In this document: piece after piece, positions 42,663 through 51,054 of the stretch
Layout: each line of letters starts with the position of its first letter
Numbering within the stretch: position 1 is the first letter of the stretch
Source of the DNA: Planctomycetota bacterium
Lineage (GTDB): Bacteria > Planctomycetota > UBA8742 > UBA2392
NCBI GenBank assembly: GCA_003576915.1
Contig: QEVF01000018.1
Coordinates: 1 to 64,000, forward strand
Direction: 5' to 3'
DNA: 64,000 bases
Position numbers and translations under genes: made by a program
The notes under the pieces: model-generated
What the model was told of the DNA's origin: nothing
Databases searched by the model: none
The model's input: the letters and a program-made list of their open reading frames with translations, nothing else

Positions 42663-42791
42663 CGCGCGCCGGGGACTGCCGGCGCGTCTCAGGCGGCTGA
42701 AAAGCCGCTTGAAATGGCGGTCGGGACGAATTCACTCGTATCCGGCGGACTGAAAAAGTGGCCGGATGCCACTCGTTCAACGACCTGCTAG
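42663..42791 (-). repeat. MITE-like element, copy C (right part)
   Basis: About 129 bp, same orientation as copy A. Its right end shares 21 of 22 bases with copy A, up to CTAG at 42791, and gives the TAG stop of the 42788-43300 gene. Inner hairpins: CGCGCCGG-GGACTG-CCGGCGCG (42665-42686) and AGGCGGCT-GAAA-AGCCGCTT (42691-42710). The left end has diverged. Confidence 0.75.
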
Positions 42792-43300
42792 GCTTCTTCC
42801 TCCCAGAACTCGACTGCATCGCCCGTTGGAGGAAAATCACGGCACAGCATCGCGCTCAACTGCGGCGGATGAATCTCGCGTCCGCCCAGGTCTTTCAGGC
42901 TCACCCACTCCAGCGCTGACACACCCTGGACGCCGCGATCGGGCTCAAAGCGTCCCAGTTCACTCACAGTGCGTCCGCCCATCGGTTCGTCCAGCCGGCA
43001 CAGGAAAATCACCGCCAGCGCGTGATGAGACTTCGGCATGTTCGCCGGGCGCCTGCCGTGGCGCGCGGCTATGAACTCCCGGATATACAGCGGCCGAACG
43101 ACGGCCACGCGCAGCCCCGTCTCCTCGTGTACTTCGCGCACCACGGCATCGGCCAGGCGCTCTCCGAGGGCGACATGGCCGCCGGGCAGGAAATAGTAGG
43201 TGCGCCCCGGTTCTTCCGCGCGCAACAGCAGCACATGGCCGTCGTGGTAAACGATGCCGCGCGCGGCAACGACGGGGCGGCCTTTGGCGGTTGGGTCCAT
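42788..43300 (-). CDS. Nudix hydrolase
   Basis: A 170-residue product with a Nudix box GGHVALGERLADAVVREV then HEETGL (about 40-62), matching GX5EX7REUXEEXGU. These enzymes hydrolyse a nucleoside diphosphate linked to another moiety, using Mg2+ or Mn2+. Substrate not predictable; the ARGIVYHDGHVLLLRAEE start is ordinary. The TAG stop is at the end of repeat copy C. Its start faces that of the cyclase gene on the other strand (about 100 bp). Confidence 0.92.
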   Translation of the reverse strand: MDPTAKGRPVVAARGIVYHDGHVLLLRAEEPGRTYYFLPGGHVALGERLADAVVREVHEETGLRVAVVRPLYIREFIAARHGRRPANMPKSHHALAVIFLCRLDEPMGGRTVSELGRFEPDRGVQGVSALEWVSLKDLGGREIHPPQLSAMLCRDFPPTGDAVEFWEEEA

Positions 43301-43404
43301 GGGGCCAACTTACGAGGCGGGCCGCGCCTTTGAAAGTGCGGCGCTTCAGGCTATCGTGCAGGGGTCACAATTCCTACGTCACTCAAGGCCTGGCAGGAGG
43401 CGCC

Positions 43405-45816
43405 ATGCAGAACTTCATCCCGGAATTCGTCGAGGCCAGGAGTCGCAGCGGCGAGCATTCCGGATCGCTCAAGGGCACGGTACTGTTCGTGGATGTCAGC
43501 GGTTTCACCGCCCTGACGGAATACGCCTTCAAGATGGGCGATGCCGGCGCGGAAGTGATGTCGCGTGAGCTGACGCGGGTGTTCGACCCCATGGTGGAGT
43601 CCGTACACAAGGCGGGAGGATTCATCGCCAATTTTGCCGGCGACGCCTTTACGGCCGTGTTCCCTGAAGGCAAGTCTGACGGTGCCGCGGTGGCTTCCCG
43701 CGCGGTGGGCGCCGCCCACGAAATCACGGCCTATTTCAAACAGAAGGCAACCAGCAAAACCCGCCACGGCGACTTTCGCTTCAGCGTGAAGTGCGGTCTC
43801 GAACGCGGCAAGATCGAATGGGGCACCCCGGCCACCGAGGACGGCAAGGCGCGCACCTGGTATTTCCGCGGCAAGGCCATTGACGGCGCCGCCGACGCCG
43901 AGCACGAGGCGGCCAAGGGCAAGATCGAACTGGGTCCCGAAATCAAGAAAACACTTGAAGGCTACAAGGCCCGGGGCGGCGAGACGGTGGTCCCTTCCCG
44001 CGCGGCCGCGCCCGACAAGGCCCTGCTCAACAGTTTCTTTGCCACGGATGTGGTGGAGGCCGGCGAGCGGGCCGAGTTGCGCCATGTGGTGAGCTGCTTC
44101 CTTCACTTCGAGGGCGCCAAGGCCCACGAACAGATCGAGGCCGTGTTCCGCGAGCTCGTCGAGCAGTTGCGCAAGCACGGCGGCAACCTGAACAAGCTGT
44201 TGTTCGGCGACAAGGGCTTCACGGCCCTGGCCTTCTTCGGCGCTCCCCGCGCGACGGAGAACGCTGAAAGCAACGCGGTGGGCTTTGCACAGGCCTTCCG
44301 CACCGCCTCCCTGCCCAAGCTGGGCGCCATCAAGTGCCGCATCGGTATTGACGCCGGGCTGTGCTATGCCGGTATTGTCGGCGGCGCTGCCCGCAACGAG
44401 TGGAGCTGCATCGGCGACGCCGTGAACACCTCGGCACGCCTGATGCAGGCCGCCGAGCGCAATACCTCTCTTGTCAGCGCCCGCGTCAAGGCGCCCGCCG
44501 AGAAGAACTGGGAGTTCACATCCAGGGGCACCCTCGAGCTCAAGGGCAAGGCCCAGAAGGAAGAAGCCTTCGAGCCCAAGGGCAAGCGCGGCTCCATGCG
44601 CGGATTCGTATACCGCAACCCCATGCTGGGCCGCGACAAGGAGCTGGCGCAGCTCACGGCCTTCGTGGAGCCGCTGTTCTCCAATGAGCCGCGCTTTGTC
44701 GGCATCACACGGCTGCTGGGCGAGCCGGGGCTGGGCAAGACGCGCCTGGTGGCCGCGCTGCGCGCGAGCCTGGAGGAGAAGGGCCGGCCCTTCCACTGGC
44801 TCAACCTGCCCTGCGACGGCGTGCACCGCAGCGGCTGGAACGCGGTTTCCACCTGGCTGCGCGGCTTCTTTGCGGTCACCGAGGGCATGCCGCAGGCGGA
44901 AAAGAAGGCGGCCATCGAGCGCCGCTACGCCGAGTACGCCGATGATACCCGCATTCCCGAGTACACCCGCAGCGAACTCAAGCGCACCATGAGTTTCGCC
45001 GCCGACCTCGTGGACTGCCACTGGGACGACTCGCCCTTTGCCAAGCTGGACGACCCCAAGCTGAGGCACGAAAACCGCATCATCGCCATCAAGGAACTGG
45101 TCCGCGCGCTGGGTCACGTGGCGCCCGTGATTATCGAGATCGAGGACACGCATTGGCTTGACGCGTCAACCGCCGCCTGGCTGACGGCCATGACACGCAA
45201 CGTGGCCCGGCTGCCTCTGGCGATCGTGGCCACGTCGCGCTTTGCCGACGACGGCAGCAAACCGGCGCTGGAGCTGGCGCAGGATGCATCCCTGCTTGAT
45301 GTCGAGCTTCAGCCCATTACGGGCGACGACTTCACCCAGTCCATGGCGCGCGCGCTGCTGGGCGTCGATGTCGAACTGGACACCGAGGCGCTGCGGCTGG
45401 TGGCCGGAAAGGCCAAGGGCAACCCCTTCTTCACCGAGCAGCTCATCCTGCACCTCCACGAAACAGGCGAGCTGGTTCCCGCGGGCACCAAGGAGCACAC
45501 CGAAATCATCAAGAGCGGCGAAACGGCCGTGCGCACCCGCCAGCGCATGAAGGTCAAGAGTACGGATACCGCGCGCTTGCCCGGCTCTTTGAGTTCGCTG
45601 GTCACGGCGCGCATCGACCGGCTGGCGCCGGAGGTGCGCGAGACGGTCAAACACGCCAGCATCCTGGGCGTGCGCTTTCTGTCGCGCGTGCTGGGCGAGC
45701 TGCTCAAACGCTCGGGGGCCGTCACACGCTCACTCGATGAAATACTGCTCGAAACGCAGCGCGAGGGCGTGCTGGTGCCAGCCGACGAAGCGCCCGTCAA
45801 CCCTGACAAGAAGTAG
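43405..45816 (+). CDS. Soluble-adenylyl-cyclase-like protein (two cyclase domains plus AAA ATPase)
   Basis: The 803-residue product has the C1-C2-NTPase layout of vertebrate soluble adenylyl cyclase (ADCY10). C1 (about 15-190) has LFVDVSGFTALTE with metal Asp and NFAGDAFTAVF with the second Asp. C2 (about 225-400) has GNLNKLLFGDKGFTALAFFG, GIDAGLCYAGIVG and IGDAVNTSARLMQ. C2 lacks the metal Asp, as in C2 of the animal enzyme. The ATPase (about 420-760) has GEPGLGKTRLVA and a winged-helix-like tail. The ATG at 43405 follows CAGGAGG. Compared with many relatives it ends soon after the ATPase, without TPRs. cAMP synthesis is likely; bicarbonate sensing is inference. Confidence 0.88.
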   Translation: MQNFIPEFVEARSRSGEHSGSLKGTVLFVDVSGFTALTEYAFKMGDAGAEVMSRELTRVFDPMVESVHKAGGFIANFAGDAFTAVFPEGKSDGAAVASRAVGAAHEITAYFKQKATSKTRHGDFRFSVKCGLERGKIEWGTPATEDGKARTWYFRGKAIDGAADAEHEAAKGKIELGPEIKKTLEGYKARGGETVVPSRAAAPDKALLNSFFATDVVEAGERAELRHVVSCFLHFEGAKAHEQIEAVFRELVEQLRKHGGNLNKLLFGDKGFTALAFFGAPRATENAESNAVGFAQAFRTASLPKLGAIKCRIGIDAGLCYAGIVGGAARNEWSCIGDAVNTSARLMQAAERNTSLVSARVKAPAEKNWEFTSRGTLELKGKAQKEEAFEPKGKRGSMRGFVYRNPMLGRDKELAQLTAFVEPLFSNEPRFVGITRLLGEPGLGKTRLVAALRASLEEKGRPFHWLNLPCDGVHRSGWNAVSTWLRGFFAVTEGMPQAEKKAAIERRYAEYADDTRIPEYTRSELKRTMSFAADLVDCHWDDSPFAKLDDPKLRHENRIIAIKELVRALGHVAPVIIEIEDTHWLDASTAAWLTAMTRNVARLPLAIVATSRFADDGSKPALELAQDASLLDVELQPITGDDFTQSMARALLGVDVELDTEALRLVAGKAKGNPFFTEQLILHLHETGELVPAGTKEHTEIIKSGETAVRTRQRMKVKSTDTARLPGSLSSLVTARIDRLAPEVRETVKHASILGVRFLSRVLGELLKRSGAVTRSLDEILLETQREGVLVPADEAPVNPDKK

Positions 45817-45852
45817 GCAAGGCCGGGCCGGACCTTTCGCGCGCCCCCAATC

Positions 45853-45880
45853 GTTATTACGATTATCGCCGGGGTAATAC
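45853..45880 (+). promoter_or_regulatory. Candidate NikR operator
   Basis: TTATTAC (in GTTATTAC, 45853-45860) and GTAATAC (45874-45880) are imperfect inverted halves separated by 13 bp, ending 4 bp before the nikR ATG. This resembles the GTGTTAC-N13/14-GTAACAC NikR motif described for deltaproteobacteria. Confidence 0.6.
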
Positions 45881-45884
45881 AGCG

Positions 45885-46358
45885 ATGTCCGACCTCGTGC
45901 GACTCAGCCTCTCCATTGAACGGCCGCTCTACGAGCAGCTCGAACGTCTGGCCGCCCACGGCGAGTTCGCCAACCGCTCCGAGTTCGTACGCGGCATGAT
46001 CCGCGACCGCCTCGTGCACGAGGCCTGGCAGGGCGACGGTGAGGCCCTGGCCACCATCACGCTGGTTTATGACCACCACCAGCGCCAACTGACCGAGAAG
46101 CTCGTGGAACTGCAGCACACTCATCACAGCGCCGTGCTCGCGGCCACCCACGTTCACCTCGACGAGCACCTGTGCGCTGAAATGATCATGGTTCGGGGCG
46201 CGCCCGGCGAAATCCGGCACCTGGCTGACCACATGCGCCAGCAGAAGGGCGTGCACCATCTCGCCCTTTCCATGACCCACCCCCGCCCGCTGGACCCCGC
46301 AACCGCCCGGCCAAGCCGCCGCCCCAGGCCACTCCCCCACCGAAAGCACAGGCACTGA
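45885..46358 (+). CDS. nikR: Nickel-responsive regulator NikR
   Basis: The 157-residue product has an N-terminal ribbon-helix-helix (VRLSLSIERPLYEQLERLAA, NRSEFVRGMIRDRL) and a C-terminal ACT-like metal domain. Its nickel ligands are visible: His in QHTHH, His-x-His in THVHLDEH, and Cys in HLCAEM. NikR represses nickel uptake when Ni(II) is bound. The C-terminal extension after ALSMTHP is Pro/Arg/His-rich and about 20 residues longer than in E. coli. Its stop overlaps the cbiM start by one base (TGATG). An operator lies upstream (45853-45880), so autoregulation of the whole operon is likely. Confidence 0.95.
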   Translation: MSDLVRLSLSIERPLYEQLERLAAHGEFANRSEFVRGMIRDRLVHEAWQGDGEALATITLVYDHHQRQLTEKLVELQHTHHSAVLAATHVHLDEHLCAEMIMVRGAPGEIRHLADHMRQQKGVHHLALSMTHPRPLDPATARPSRRPRPLPHRKHRH

Positions 46359-47014
46359 TGCATATCCCGGACGGCTTCATCTCCATGCCCATCAATGTCG
46401 GCGCCGCCGTGGTCTCCGTTTCGGCCTGCGCCGCGGCCCTGGCCCGCACCCGCGCCAAGATGGGCGACAAGCAGGTGCCCCTGGTGGGCCTGACCAGTTC
46501 GTTCATCTTCGCTGCACAGATGCTGAACTTCCCCGTGGCCATGGGAACCTCCGGCCATTTTCTTGGCGCCCTGCTCGCAGCCGCTTTGTTGGGCCCCCTC
46601 GAGAGTTGCCTGATTCTGGGCGTCGTCCTCGCCATCCAATGCCTGCTCTTTGCCGATGGCGGCCTGCTGGTCCTGGGTACGAACGTGCTCAACATGGGCG
46701 TCGTCGGCGGCATCGGTGGATGGCTGGTGCTCGCCGGCCTGCGCGCCATCCTGCCGAGCAGCCGCAGCGCTTTCCTGGGGGCTGTCGCCGTGGCTTCGTG
46801 GGCCAGCGTCATGCTGGCCGCCGCGGCCTGCTCAGCCGAGCTGGTGTTCTCGGGCGTGAAACCGGCGGGCCACGTGTTTTCAGCCATGCTGGGCGTGCAT
46901 GCCCTCATCGGCATCGGCGAGGGCCTGATCACCACCACCGTGGTGGCCATGGTGCTGGCCTCGCGTCCGGACCTCGTGGCGCAGGCGCCCCGGCTCGCGG
47001 GAGCCTCCCCATGA
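46358..47014 (+). CDS. cbiM: Nickel/cobalt ECF transporter substrate-binding membrane subunit (CbiM/NikM)
   Basis: The 218-residue membrane protein has the obligatory N-terminal MHIPDGFIS, in which His2 binds the metal, which fixes the start at 46358. About six membrane segments and the signature QMLNFPVAMGTSGHFLGALL are present. With NikR adjacent and no cobalamin genes here, nickel is the probable substrate. ATGA overlap with the next gene. Confidence 0.95.
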   Translation: MHIPDGFISMPINVGAAVVSVSACAAALARTRAKMGDKQVPLVGLTSSFIFAAQMLNFPVAMGTSGHFLGALLAAALLGPLESCLILGVVLAIQCLLFADGGLLVLGTNVLNMGVVGGIGGWLVLAGLRAILPSSRSAFLGAVAVASWASVMLAAAACSAELVFSGVKPAGHVFSAMLGVHALIGIGEGLITTTVVAMVLASRPDLVAQAPRLAGASP

Positions 47015-47328
47015 ACCGCAAGACCTGGACGTTCGTGGTGGCGGGCTTGCTCTTGGCCCTGGCTCTGGCGGCCCTGGTGTCGCCCTTTGCGTCGGGCGAT
47101 CCTGACGGGTTGGAAAAGGTAGCCCAGGACCAGGGCTTCATCGCGCGCGAAAGCGAAGAACCCGCCTGGAAGTGGTCCCCCTGGCCGGATTACTGGTCCG
47201 AGAGTGAGGACGGCCTGCCCACCCCGCTGCGCAAGGCCGCCGCCGGCGTTATCGGCACGCTGCTCGTTTTCGGCGTCGGCTATGCCCTGGCGCGGCTGGC
47301 GGCGCGGCGCCGGGCCTCCGGGGCATGA
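47011..47328 (+). CDS. CbiN-like/PDGLE-domain subunit of the nickel transporter
   Basis: The 105-residue product has one N-terminal membrane segment (about 7-26), a short periplasmic loop with PDGLEKVAQDQGF, and a second segment (about 75-95). PDGLE-domain proteins take the place of CbiN/NikN next to CbiM. ATG at 47011 overlaps the cbiM stop (ATGA); gap of 3 bp to cbiQ. Confidence 0.85.
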   Translation: MNRKTWTFVVAGLLLALALAALVSPFASGDPDGLEKVAQDQGFIARESEEPAWKWSPWPDYWSESEDGLPTPLRKAAAGVIGTLLVFGVGYALARLAARRRASGA

Positions 47329-47331
47329 ACC

Positions 47332-48096
47332 ATGCACTTCACGCCCGGCCATGACCACTACCACGAAGCGCTCGAAACCGGCGGACTTGATGCCCGCGCC
47401 AAAATCGTCGCCTGGCTGGGCCTTGCCATTGCGGGCGTGCTGACACCGTGGGGGCAATGGCCGGTGCTGGGCGCCTACGGGGCCTGCTGGCTGCTGTTGT
47501 GCCTGGCGCTGGCCGCGCCTTTGCTCAAGGTTCTGCGCCGGGTGATTGCGGCCTCGCCCTTCTTTCTGCTGCTGGCGGTGCTACTGCCCTTTCGGCCCCT
47601 GGAACCCGGGGACCACGCGCTGGCCCTTGGCCCATTGACGTTATCGGCAGCGGGCAGCGAGCTGGCCCTGGACATGGCGGCCAAGGCAACGCTCAGCGTC
47701 GCCTGCGTGGCCGCTCTGGCCTCCACCGAAAGCCTCGCCGGCGTCACGCGCGGCATGCAGCGACTGGGCGCCCCGGCGTTGTTCGTGACGCTGATGAATT
47801 TCACGTTCCGCTATCTGCTGGTGCTGCGCGAGGAAACCCAGCGCATGAAGCGCGCCCGCGACGCGCGGGCATTCGGCGGCCGCTGGTTGTGGCACGCCCG
47901 GGTGGTGGGCCTGATGATCGGCAGCCTGTTTCTTCGCAGCATCGAGCGCGCAGAGCGCGTCCACCAGGCCATGGCATCGCGTGGATACAGCGGGGGAGCC
48001 TTTGCCGTGTCGTCGCGCGCCCTGTCCGGCGCGGAGTGGCTGCTGATCGCGTCTTGCCTGTTGCTGTTTGTCGTCGTGAGATTGCTGCCCCTATGA
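47332..48096 (+). CDS. cbiQ: ECF transporter T component CbiQ
   Basis: The 254-residue membrane protein has about six segments and the coupling motifs ARDARAFGG and ERVHQAMASRGYSG, with the ARG-type pattern that contacts the ATPase. Its stop overlaps the cbiO start (ATGA), as expected for a coupled ECF module. It carries an N-terminal His-rich stretch HFTPGHDHYHEA, which may bind nickel (inference). Confidence 0.94.
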   Translation: MHFTPGHDHYHEALETGGLDARAKIVAWLGLAIAGVLTPWGQWPVLGAYGACWLLLCLALAAPLLKVLRRVIAASPFFLLLAVLLPFRPLEPGDHALALGPLTLSAAGSELALDMAAKATLSVACVAALASTESLAGVTRGMQRLGAPALFVTLMNFTFRYLLVLREETQRMKRARDARAFGGRWLWHARVVGLMIGSLFLRSIERAERVHQAMASRGYSGGAFAVSSRALSGAEWLLIASCLLLFVVVRLLPL

Positions 48097-48800
48097 CCGC
48101 CCCGGCGATATCCGTCAAGAACCTCTCGTTTCGCTATCCGGACGGTGTACCGGCCCTCGAGGGCGTCTCGCTGCGGGTGGCCCAGGGCGAGCGCGTGGCG
48201 CTGCTGGGCGCCAACGGCGCCGGAAAATCGACCCTCATGCTGCACCTCAACGGCCTCCATGAAAGCCGCGGCGAAGTCGAGATTCTCGGCGTGCCGGTTC
48301 TGCGCCGCAACCTCAAGCTGGTGCGGCAGCGCGTAGGCCTTGTGTTCCAGAATCCCGACGACCAGCTCTTCTGTCCCACGGTCTTCGAAGATGTGGCCTT
48401 TGGCCCGCGCAATCTGGGCCTGCCCGAAAGCCGCATGGAGGAAGTCGTGACCCATGCGCTGGCACAGGTCGGCCTGCCCCAGGCCGCGCAGCGCAGCCCC
48501 CTGCACCTGAGCATCGGTGAAAAGAAGCGCGCCGCCATGGCCACCGTCCTGGCCATGGAGGCCGAGATTCTCTGCCTCGATGAACCCACGGCCGGCCTGG
48601 ACCCGCGGGGGCGGCGTGAACTGATGGACCTGCTCAAGGCCCTGAGCCAGACTCTGCTCGTGGTCACCCATGATCTCGAGCTTGCGCGCTCGCTTTGTTC
48701 ACGCTGCGTGATCATGGCCCGAGGCAAAGTCGTGGCTGAAGGGGAAACGTCGGACCTGCTGGGCCGGCAGGAACTGCTGCTCGAACACGGCTTGGCGTGA
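48093..48800 (+). CDS. cbiO: ECF transporter ATPase CbiO
   Basis: The 235-residue ABC ATPase has Walker A GANGAGKST, the Q-loop FQNPDDQLF, the signature LSIGEKKRAAMA (in place of LSGGQ; common in ECF A-components) and Walker B ILCLDEPTAGLD, with the switch His in VVTHDLE. Last gene of the nickel operon. ATG at 48093; the upstream frame overlaps cbiQ. Confidence 0.96.
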   Translation: MTAPAISVKNLSFRYPDGVPALEGVSLRVAQGERVALLGANGAGKSTLMLHLNGLHESRGEVEILGVPVLRRNLKLVRQRVGLVFQNPDDQLFCPTVFEDVAFGPRNLGLPESRMEEVVTHALAQVGLPQAAQRSPLHLSIGEKKRAAMATVLAMEAEILCLDEPTAGLDPRGRRELMDLLKALSQTLLVVTHDLELARSLCSRCVIMARGKVVAEGETSDLLGRQELLLEHGLA

Positions 48801-48835
48801 CATTCCTTCAGCCTAAGATGGCTGCGGAGCCCACC

Positions 48836-50050
48836 ATGAAGACCACCTGCCTGCTGGCCCTTGCCGCTTTGCTCATTGTGCCCTCCGCGGGCGCCTGCGT
48901 TCGCAGCGAGAACCAGCCACGCGCGATGTTCGTCCATGCCAGCACAGACCTGCCCAAGGTGAAGCTGAGCCACGCCTTTGCCGCCCTCAAATTTGAACGC
49001 CCCCTCTGGATCGGCTGGGACAACGCCAGCAAGGACGTGCTCTACGTGGCCGAGCAGACCGGCAAGGTCTATCGCTTCGAGAACAAGGAAGGAGTGGCCG
49101 CAGCCCGGCTGTTTTTGGATTTGAGCGACCGTGTCTTCCGCTGGAACAACGGCGGCCACAACGAAGAAGGATTCCTGGGCCTCGCATTTCACCCCAGGTT
49201 CAAGGACAACGGCCACTTCTACGTGCACTATTCCATGGCCAGAACGCGAGCGAAGCCGCGCCGCGGGGTCATGTCCCGGTTCACGGTGAGCAAGGCGGAC
49301 AAGACCATCGCCGACCCTGAAAGCGAGAAAATACTCTTCGAGGTCACACAGCCCTACGGCAACCACAACGGCTGCTCGCTGAACTTCGGGCCGGACGGCT
49401 TCCTCTACATCAGCCTGGGAGACGGCGGGGCCGCCAACGACCCCCACGACTACGGCCAGAACCTGGGCACCATGCTGGCCAAGGTACTTCGCATTGACGT
49501 TGACAAGGAAGAGAACGGCAAGCCCTACGCCGTTCCCGCGGACAACCCCTTCGTCAAGCGCAAGGGCGCCCTGCCTGAAATCTGGTCCTACGGCCTGCGC
49601 AACACCTGGCGCATGTGCTTTGACAGCAAGACCTCAGACCTGATCGGAGGCGACGTCGGCCAGAACATGTGGGAGTTCGTCGTGCTCATCAAGAAGGGCA
49701 GCAACCACGGCTGGGCCATCAAGGAAGGCAGCCACGACTTCAAGGGAGGCGAGCCCGTCGATCCCATCACCCCGCCCCTGATCGAATACAGCCACAAAGA
49801 GGGGGTGAGCATTACCGGCGGCGAAGTGTACCGCGGCAGCCGCCACAAGAGCCTCGATGGCATTTACTTCTACGCTGATTACGGCACGGGCCGCTTCTGG
49901 GGCCTGAAGTACGCCAACGACAAGGTCACCCACGCCGCCGAGCTGCTGGAGCCCCGCAAGCCCGGCATTTCCAGCTTTGGCGTTGACGCCGACAACGAGG
50001 TCTTCGTCTGCTGCTTTGACGGCCGCATCTACCGCGTGGAGCCCAGATAG
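48836..50050 (+). CDS. Glucose/sorbosone dehydrogenase-like beta-propeller protein
   Basis: The 404-residue product has a signal peptide (MKTTCLLALAALLIVPSAG, Cys in GACVR could be lipidated) and a six-bladed beta-propeller like PQQ-dependent soluble aldose-sugar dehydrogenases: EEGFLGLAFHPRFKDNG, HNGCSLNFGPDGFLYISLGD and ITGGEVYRG. Such proteins oxidise sugars in the periplasm or bind PQQ. PQQ synthesis genes are not present here. An ATG at 48836 is chosen with its signal; the frame is open to a GTG at 48797 that overlaps the cbiO stop. The last 22 bp overlap the convergent mutY. Confidence 0.82.
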   Translation: MKTTCLLALAALLIVPSAGACVRSENQPRAMFVHASTDLPKVKLSHAFAALKFERPLWIGWDNASKDVLYVAEQTGKVYRFENKEGVAAARLFLDLSDRVFRWNNGGHNEEGFLGLAFHPRFKDNGHFYVHYSMARTRAKPRRGVMSRFTVSKADKTIADPESEKILFEVTQPYGNHNGCSLNFGPDGFLYISLGDGGAANDPHDYGQNLGTMLAKVLRIDVDKEENGKPYAVPADNPFVKRKGALPEIWSYGLRNTWRMCFDSKTSDLIGGDVGQNMWEFVVLIKKGSNHGWAIKEGSHDFKGGEPVDPITPPLIEYSHKEGVSITGGEVYRGSRHKSLDGIYFYADYGTGRFWGLKYANDKVTHAAELLEPRKPGISSFGVDADNEVFVCCFDGRIYRVEPR

Positions 50051-51054
50051 CCCGCGGCCTTCAGCGCCTTGCGCGTCAAGCTTGCCATAGGCAGGGCCGC
50101 CAGGGCGCCCGATTCAAACCAGCGCCCCCCCTTCACCGCTCGCCGCGGCCCCGCTCTCACTTCAAGCTCCACCTTCCAGTTCATGATCGCCTGGCAAACG
50201 ACCGCCAGGGCCGCGCCGCCTGGCTTCGCATCCGCCGGTTCGTGCGGCAACTCCCACAGGCCGGCCGGCAACAGGCTCGCGCCGCCGCCCTTGCGCCTGA
50301 CCAGGAGCAGGCGCCCGCGCCGGTCCTTCATCAGCCACGCCCGGTATCGCCTCAGACCGGCCTTGGCTCGAACGGCGGGGCGCGGCAGGCTTTCCTGCCG
50401 GCCCAGCTTGAGCGCGCGGCATTGGCTTGCCAGGGGGCATGGCGCGCAACGTGGCTTGCCGGGAATGCAGACCGTGGCCCCCAGCTCCATGAGCGCCTGA
50501 TTGAACACCGAAGGCGCCACGCCCTGCGCGGCGGCTTCCCGCACCGCGGCTTCTGCAAAGGCCCAGACGGCGCGCTGCGCGGGCCTTGACTTGATGTCGC
50601 CGCTCCGGGCACTCAGCCGGGCAAAGACCCGCTCGACGTTGCCATCGACTACGGGCTCGGGCTCATTGAACGCAATGCTCAGGATTGCACCGGCCGTATA
50701 GCGCGCAACGCCCGGCAACTCCAGCAGGGCCTGCCTTGACGGGGGAATCTGTCCCCCGTGAGCCTCCGCGATCGCGCGCGCGGCAGCGTGCAGCATGCGG
50801 GCGCGACGGTAATAGCCAAGGCCGGACCAGAGGGCGAGGACGTCGTCTTCGCGGGCACGGGCCAGGCTATGAACATCCGGAAAGCGCTCCATGAATCGCT
50901 CGAAGTAGGGAACGACCGTGGCCACCTGCGTCTGCTGCAGCATGATCTCGCTGATCCAGACGGCATAGGGCGTGGGCCGGCGGCGCCAGGGCAAGTCACG
51001 CCCCACGCCTTGGAACCAGCGGGCCAGCGCGCGGAAATCAATGGGGAGCGTCAT
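50029..51054 (-). CDS. mutY: A/G-specific adenine DNA glycosylase
   Basis: The 341-residue enzyme removes adenine mispaired with 8-oxoguanine. The catalytic Glu (EIMLQQTQV), the helix-hairpin-helix LPGVARYTAGA, the catalytic Asp (VVDGNVERVFAR) and the [4Fe-4S] Cys motif C-x6-C-x2-C-x5-C in CIPGKPRCAPCPLASQC are present. The C-terminal Nudix-like domain that reads 8-oxoG follows. It is the last gene of an ABC-efflux operon (its ATG overlaps the HlyD-gene stop, ATGA). Confidence 0.95.
   Translation of the reverse strand: MTLPIDFRALARWFQGVGRDLPWRRRPTPYAVWISEIMLQQTQVATVVPYFERFMERFPDVHSLARAREDDVLALWSGLGYYRRARMLHAAARAIAEAHGGQIPPSRQALLELPGVARYTAGAILSIAFNEPEPVVDGNVERVFARLSARSGDIKSRPAQRAVWAFAEAAVREAAAQGVAPSVFNQALMELGATVCIPGKPRCAPCPLASQCRALKLGRQESLPRPAVRAKAGLRRYRAWLMKDRRGRLLLVRRKGGGASLLPAGLWELPHEPADAKPGGAALAVVCQAIMNWKVELEVRAGPRRAVKGGRWFESGALAALPMASLTRKALKAAGYLGSTR

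Noticed and set aside
48500..48540. CbiO signature LSIGEKKR as a defect
   Set aside because: Variants of the LSGGQ signature with EKKR are usual in ECF-transporter ATPases.
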